Assembly: GCF_000024925.1 (NCBI RefSeq)
Contig: NC_013521.1
Span: 4,154,001 to 4,218,000 of the forward strand
DNA: 64,000 nucleotides
Direction of reading: 5' to 3'
Origin: Sanguibacter keddieii DSM 10542
Lineage (GTDB): Bacteria > Actinomycetota > Actinomycetes > Actinomycetales > Cellulomonadaceae
Of this stretch, positions 58,577 to 64,000 are shown piece by piece. The notes below the pieces were generated by a model. The model made no database searches. It was not told the DNA's origin and saw only the letters and a program-made list of their open reading frames with translations. Numbering within the stretch: the first letter of the stretch is position 1; each line of letters starts with the position of its first letter. A program made the translations under genes and the position numbers.

Positions 58577-58843
58577 TCAGCGGCGCGAGCGCTTGCCCGT
58601 GATCGCGGTGTAGACGAACAGCACGACGACGGAGCCGAGGATGGCGAGGAGCCAGGTGCGGAGCTCGAAGAACCCGCCGAGCTCGATGTCGAGGAGCAGA
58701 CCGCCGAGCCAACCGCCGACGATCGCGCCGACGATGCCGAGGAGGAGGGTGGCGAGCCAGCCGCCGACAGCGCGGTCCTTGAGGAGCGCCTTCGCGATGG
58801 CGCCACAGATGAGACCCACGACGATGTAACCAAGAATGCCCAT
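58577..58843 (-). CDS. GlsB/YeaQ/YmgE family stress-response membrane protein
   Basis: 88 residues with three hydrophobic helices (residues ~2-17, 27-51, 61-82). Gly-rich packing motifs IVVGLICGAIAKALL and WLATLLLGIVGAIVGGWLGGLLL define the family, formerly called transglycosylase-associated protein. Role is in general stress; mechanism unknown. GGAGGTTGTC precedes ATG 58843. Monocistronic, with its own terminator hairpin. Confidence 0.92.
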   Translation of the reverse strand: MGILGYIVVGLICGAIAKALLKDRAVGGWLATLLLGIVGAIVGGWLGGLLLDIELGGFFELRTWLLAILGSVVVLFVYTAITGKRSRR

Positions 58844-59252
58844 GACAACCTCCAGAGAAGAATGTGCTCGATGAGAACGTGTTGTGAAGATCGTGGCACC
58901 GTTCCCCGGACCGCGCCCGTCGAACGACGATGATCGCCGTCACACTGCCTCGCGCCCTCTCAGCCGCACGATCCTGCCGACTCTGGACTGGCGGAAACGT
59001 CCGCGACATGCTGGAGAACTACCGCTGCGTTCAGGATGCGCGCCCTCAGGACCGCTGGTAGAACTGTCTCAACGCTCCTCACGGGGCGTGCCAATCCCCT
59101 GTGTAAAGCGTCGCCTCGACGAGAGTCAGGCAGCCCTCCGGGGTTCGGCGGGTGCCACACCTCGTGCCGGTGAGACACCCGCCGACGCTGGGATCGCGCG
59201 TGACGAGACCGCGCACCACCACGACGACTCACACCGCTCCACGGCCAGTACG
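58844..59252. other. 409-bp intergenic region without a recognised gene
   Basis: It lies upstream of the GlsB-type gene and downstream of the peptidase E gene. GC is visibly lower than in the flanking genes and the short open frames have no ribosome sites or family likeness. It contains a 12-bp palindrome CGTCGAACGACG (58919-58930) and a hairpin at 59146-59186. The promoter of the stress gene must lie at the left end, but I cannot assign a sigma factor. Confidence 0.6.
59146..59186 (-). terminator. Hairpin downstream of peptidase E
   Basis: TCGGCGGGTG (59146-59155) pairs perfectly with CACCCGCCGA (59177-59186), with an inner CACC/GGTG pair, about 70-105 bp past the peptidase E stop. It may be a terminator or another structured element. 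Confidence 0.45.
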
Positions 59253-59891
59253 TCAGACCGTGGCAGAGTGCACCACCTGTGCCGTACCGTCGGCCACCAG
59301 CAGCGCCTGGTCGTCGTCGATCCGCTGGATCGGGAACCTGTCACCGTAGGTGCTGACGATCCGCTCGACGAGGCTCGACGGGTACGGGGGCAGCATGCCG
59401 TCGGCGTGCGGCAGGAGGACGAGGTCCACGAGCCCCAGCCCACGGGTGGACTCGAGGGGCGGGGCCTCGGCGGGGTCGTCCATGAGCGAGAGCGGCTCGA
59501 CGTCGAGACCCGCGACCGCGGCACCCGCGCTCGCGCCGAGGTACAGCAGCCCGTCGTCGAGCAGGCCGGGCAGGAGACGGTCCAGGCCGGACCGGCGCAG
59601 GTGGTGGAGCAGCGCGAAGGTGTTCCCGCCGGCGAGATAGAGCGCGTCGAGACCCGCGACGGCCGCGGTGAGCCCGTCGCCCGAGAGGACGGTGAGGTCG
59701 ACCTCGACGAGGTCGAGGCCGAAGGACGTGAGGGCCTCCCGGTCGGCGTCGACCCACGGTGCCGAGGGGTAGATGCTCGTCGCCGCGGCGACGAAGCCCA
59801 CCCGGGGCGCGCCCGGACCAGGACGGCGACGCTCGTGGACGAACCCGGGGACGGCACCGAGGCCGGCGGAGAGCAGGAGGGCTGAGGTCAT
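59253..59891 (-). CDS. Peptidase E-like protein (class I glutamine amidotransferase-like, S51)
   Basis: 212 residues. AGGNTFALLHHLRRSGLD and the nucleophile elbow YLGASAGAAVAG (Ser in G-x-S-x-G) are the S51 signature. GLGLVDLVLLPHADG supplies the His. S51 enzymes split N-terminal Asp dipeptides; related members are cyanophycinases. ATG 59891 is used; a weaker upstream in-frame start at 59918 exists. It is transcribed alone, away from the icd gene. Confidence 0.9.
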   Translation of the reverse strand: MTSALLLSAGLGAVPGFVHERRRPGPGAPRVGFVAAATSIYPSAPWVDADREALTSFGLDLVEVDLTVLSGDGLTAAVAGLDALYLAGGNTFALLHHLRRSGLDRLLPGLLDDGLLYLGASAGAAVAGLDVEPLSLMDDPAEAPPLESTRGLGLVDLVLLPHADGMLPPYPSSLVERIVSTYGDRFPIQRIDDDQALLVADGTAQVVHSATV

Positions 59892-60014
59892 GCCCCGAGC
59901 CTGCCACGGACCACCCACGCCGACGGGCCCGGACCCGGTGCTCTCGCGGAGAGCTCACCCGGTCCAGGCCCGTCAGGTCGTGCGGTGTCGTTCAGGGTCG
60001 TTCAGGGTCCTCCG

Positions 60015-63288
<3,274 letters not shown>

Positions 63289-63672
63289 CCCCGGTGACGC
63301 TACACACCGATCGTCGCGGACGGCGGTCGTGAGCGCGGAGCGACCGTCGCGCCGCTCCTCGGAGCGGCTCCGGGGCGGATCTCTCGTGACATCACAGTGC
63401 GGGGGACGCTCGTCGCGCTGTGCGGGGACGCTCGTCGCGCGTTGCGATGTCGGGTCGTGCCGGGCGCTCCGTGCCGGGGGCGACGCTCGCACTGATCACG
63501 CACGACCACGCACATGCGGCGCCGCTACCGCGCACTTCCGCCGACGACCGCGCCACGAGCGCCTGACCGGACCGAGGCTGGTAGGCACGCACGTGTCACC
63601 GCGTGCACGACCCCACGGCGCTCTTCGGCGCGCCTGCTCCACGGACGACCTAGAGAGAGTCAGGACACCCAC
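63289..63672. other. 384-bp divergent intergenic region
   Basis: It separates glsA (minus, -10 TAGCGT at 63302-63297) from the secreted-protein gene (plus). It holds an 18-bp palindrome GCCGCTCC-N2-GGAGCGGC (63351-63368) and a 17-bp direct repeat GGGGACGCTCGTCGCGC at 63402-63418 and 63424-63440. No gene is recognised. Confidence 0.65.
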
Positions 63673-64000
63673 GTGACCACACCCACATCCCTCCGGCGAA
63701 CGACCGCCGTCGCTGCGATCAGCGTCGGTGCGCTGCTGGCGTCTGGGACGGTCGCCGCGGCCGACGAGCACTCGGCCGCGCAGACCGCCGCGAGCGGCGC
63801 ACGGCCCGTCGCGGAGCTGACGCTCCACGGCGACTCGATGGTGCACACCTTCGACACGTCCGCACCGGGCGACTCCGTCGAGGGGACGTGGGTCCTGGCG
63901 AACCGCGGCACGCTGGGGACCGCCTTCGACGGCGTCTTCACGCCGGTCGACGAGCACTCCAGGAGCCTGGCGGGGGCACTCGGCGTCGAGTACGGACTGA
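63673..64000 (+). CDS. Secreted protein of unknown function (partial, 3' end outside window)
   Basis: 109 residues are visible before the window ends in an open frame (the last CTG is in frame; the final A starts the next codon). It has a Sec signal peptide: basic SLRRT, hydrophobic AVAAISVGALLASGTVA, likely cleavage after AAA near residue 30. The mature part begins DEHSAAQTAASGARPVAELTLHGDSMVHTFDTSAPGDSVEGTWVLANRGT, a beta-rich start with a possible Ig-like or DUF11-like character. GTG 63673 has AGGA upstream. Function unknown. Confidence 0.75.
   Translation, partial: MTTPTSLRRTTAVAAISVGALLASGTVAAADEHSAAQTAASGARPVAELTLHGDSMVHTFDTSAPGDSVEGTWVLANRGTLGTAFDGVFTPVDEHSRSLAGALGVEYGL

Noticed and set aside
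58844-58930. ECF sigma promoter (GGAAC ... CGTT) before the GlsB-type gene
   Set aside because: Both elements occur on the minus strand but are about 21 nt apart, too far for the usual 16-19 nt, so I leave the promoter unassigned.
58960-59232. 90-codon minus-strand open frame
   Set aside because: No ribosome site, Arg/Ser-heavy composition and no recognisable fold, in a lower-GC intergenic stretch.

Overview
The window is chromosomal DNA of a high-GC actinobacterium. GC is high throughout and GTG starts are frequent. Many genes start 6-8 nt after a TANNNT -10 box (leaderless transcripts). Two DtxR/IdeR-type iron boxes, a DUF222-HNH protein, a DUF3817 protein, a monomeric NADP-isocitrate dehydrogenase and a bacterial Pnkp/Hen1 pair are present. 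The gene content suggests a member of the Micrococcales, perhaps Cellulomonas- or Sanguibacter-like; that placement is inference. I see no rRNA, tRNA, CRISPR array, integrase or insertion sequence. About 58 protein genes are supported; the first and last run off the window.

Layout. 1-5 kb: a DUF5107/TPR protein divergent from an AraC regulator, then asparaginase. 5.3-11.3 kb: a MetE-type methyltransferase behind a long hairpin, a TetR-MMPL efflux unit with a clear operator, a cation-efflux-like protein and a NUDIX hydrolase. 11.3-15.2 kb: GH15 glucanase/trehalase, DUF3817, a PIN-domain toxin-antitoxin pair and DUF998. 15.3-25.7 kb: an iron/siderophore island. It has a five-gene operon (lipoprotein binding protein, siderophore-interacting reductase, two FecCD permeases, ATPase), an AraC regulator and a divergent heterodimeric ABC exporter whose two ATPase domains are complementary half-broken copies. 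IdeR boxes lie at both promoters. A MarR gene follows.

25.9-36 kb: a proline-rich membrane protein ending in an HExxH metalloprotease-like domain, a small CsbD-like protein, pyroglutamyl peptidase, DUF222-HNH, an APH-type kinase, a TetR/MFS efflux pair and a two-domain VOC protein. 36-41.4 kb: a response regulator / histidine kinase / PepSY-protein unit with matching CTGAAG direct repeats before both the regulator and the PepSY gene, then a flavin disulfide oxidoreductase and an AviRa-like RNA methyltransferase. 41.6-44.5 kb: a TelA-TerD tellurium-type operon with two unrecognised partners. 44.7-48.4 kb: an osmoprotectant ABC transporter. 48.5-50 kb: PlsC-like acyltransferase coupled to a TPR protein.

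50-55.4 kb: the most interesting block. On one strand lie a nucleotidyltransferase (MNT) antitoxin, a HEPN toxin with an R-x6-H RNase motif, Hen1 and Pnkp, that is, an RNA-cutting toxin system directly upstream of an RNA repair cassette. A perfect 22-bp inverted repeat overlaps the first promoter. 55.4-64 kb: esterase, pyridoxal kinase, M18 aminopeptidase, GlsB-type membrane protein, peptidase E, isocitrate dehydrogenase, glutaminase and the start of a secreted protein.
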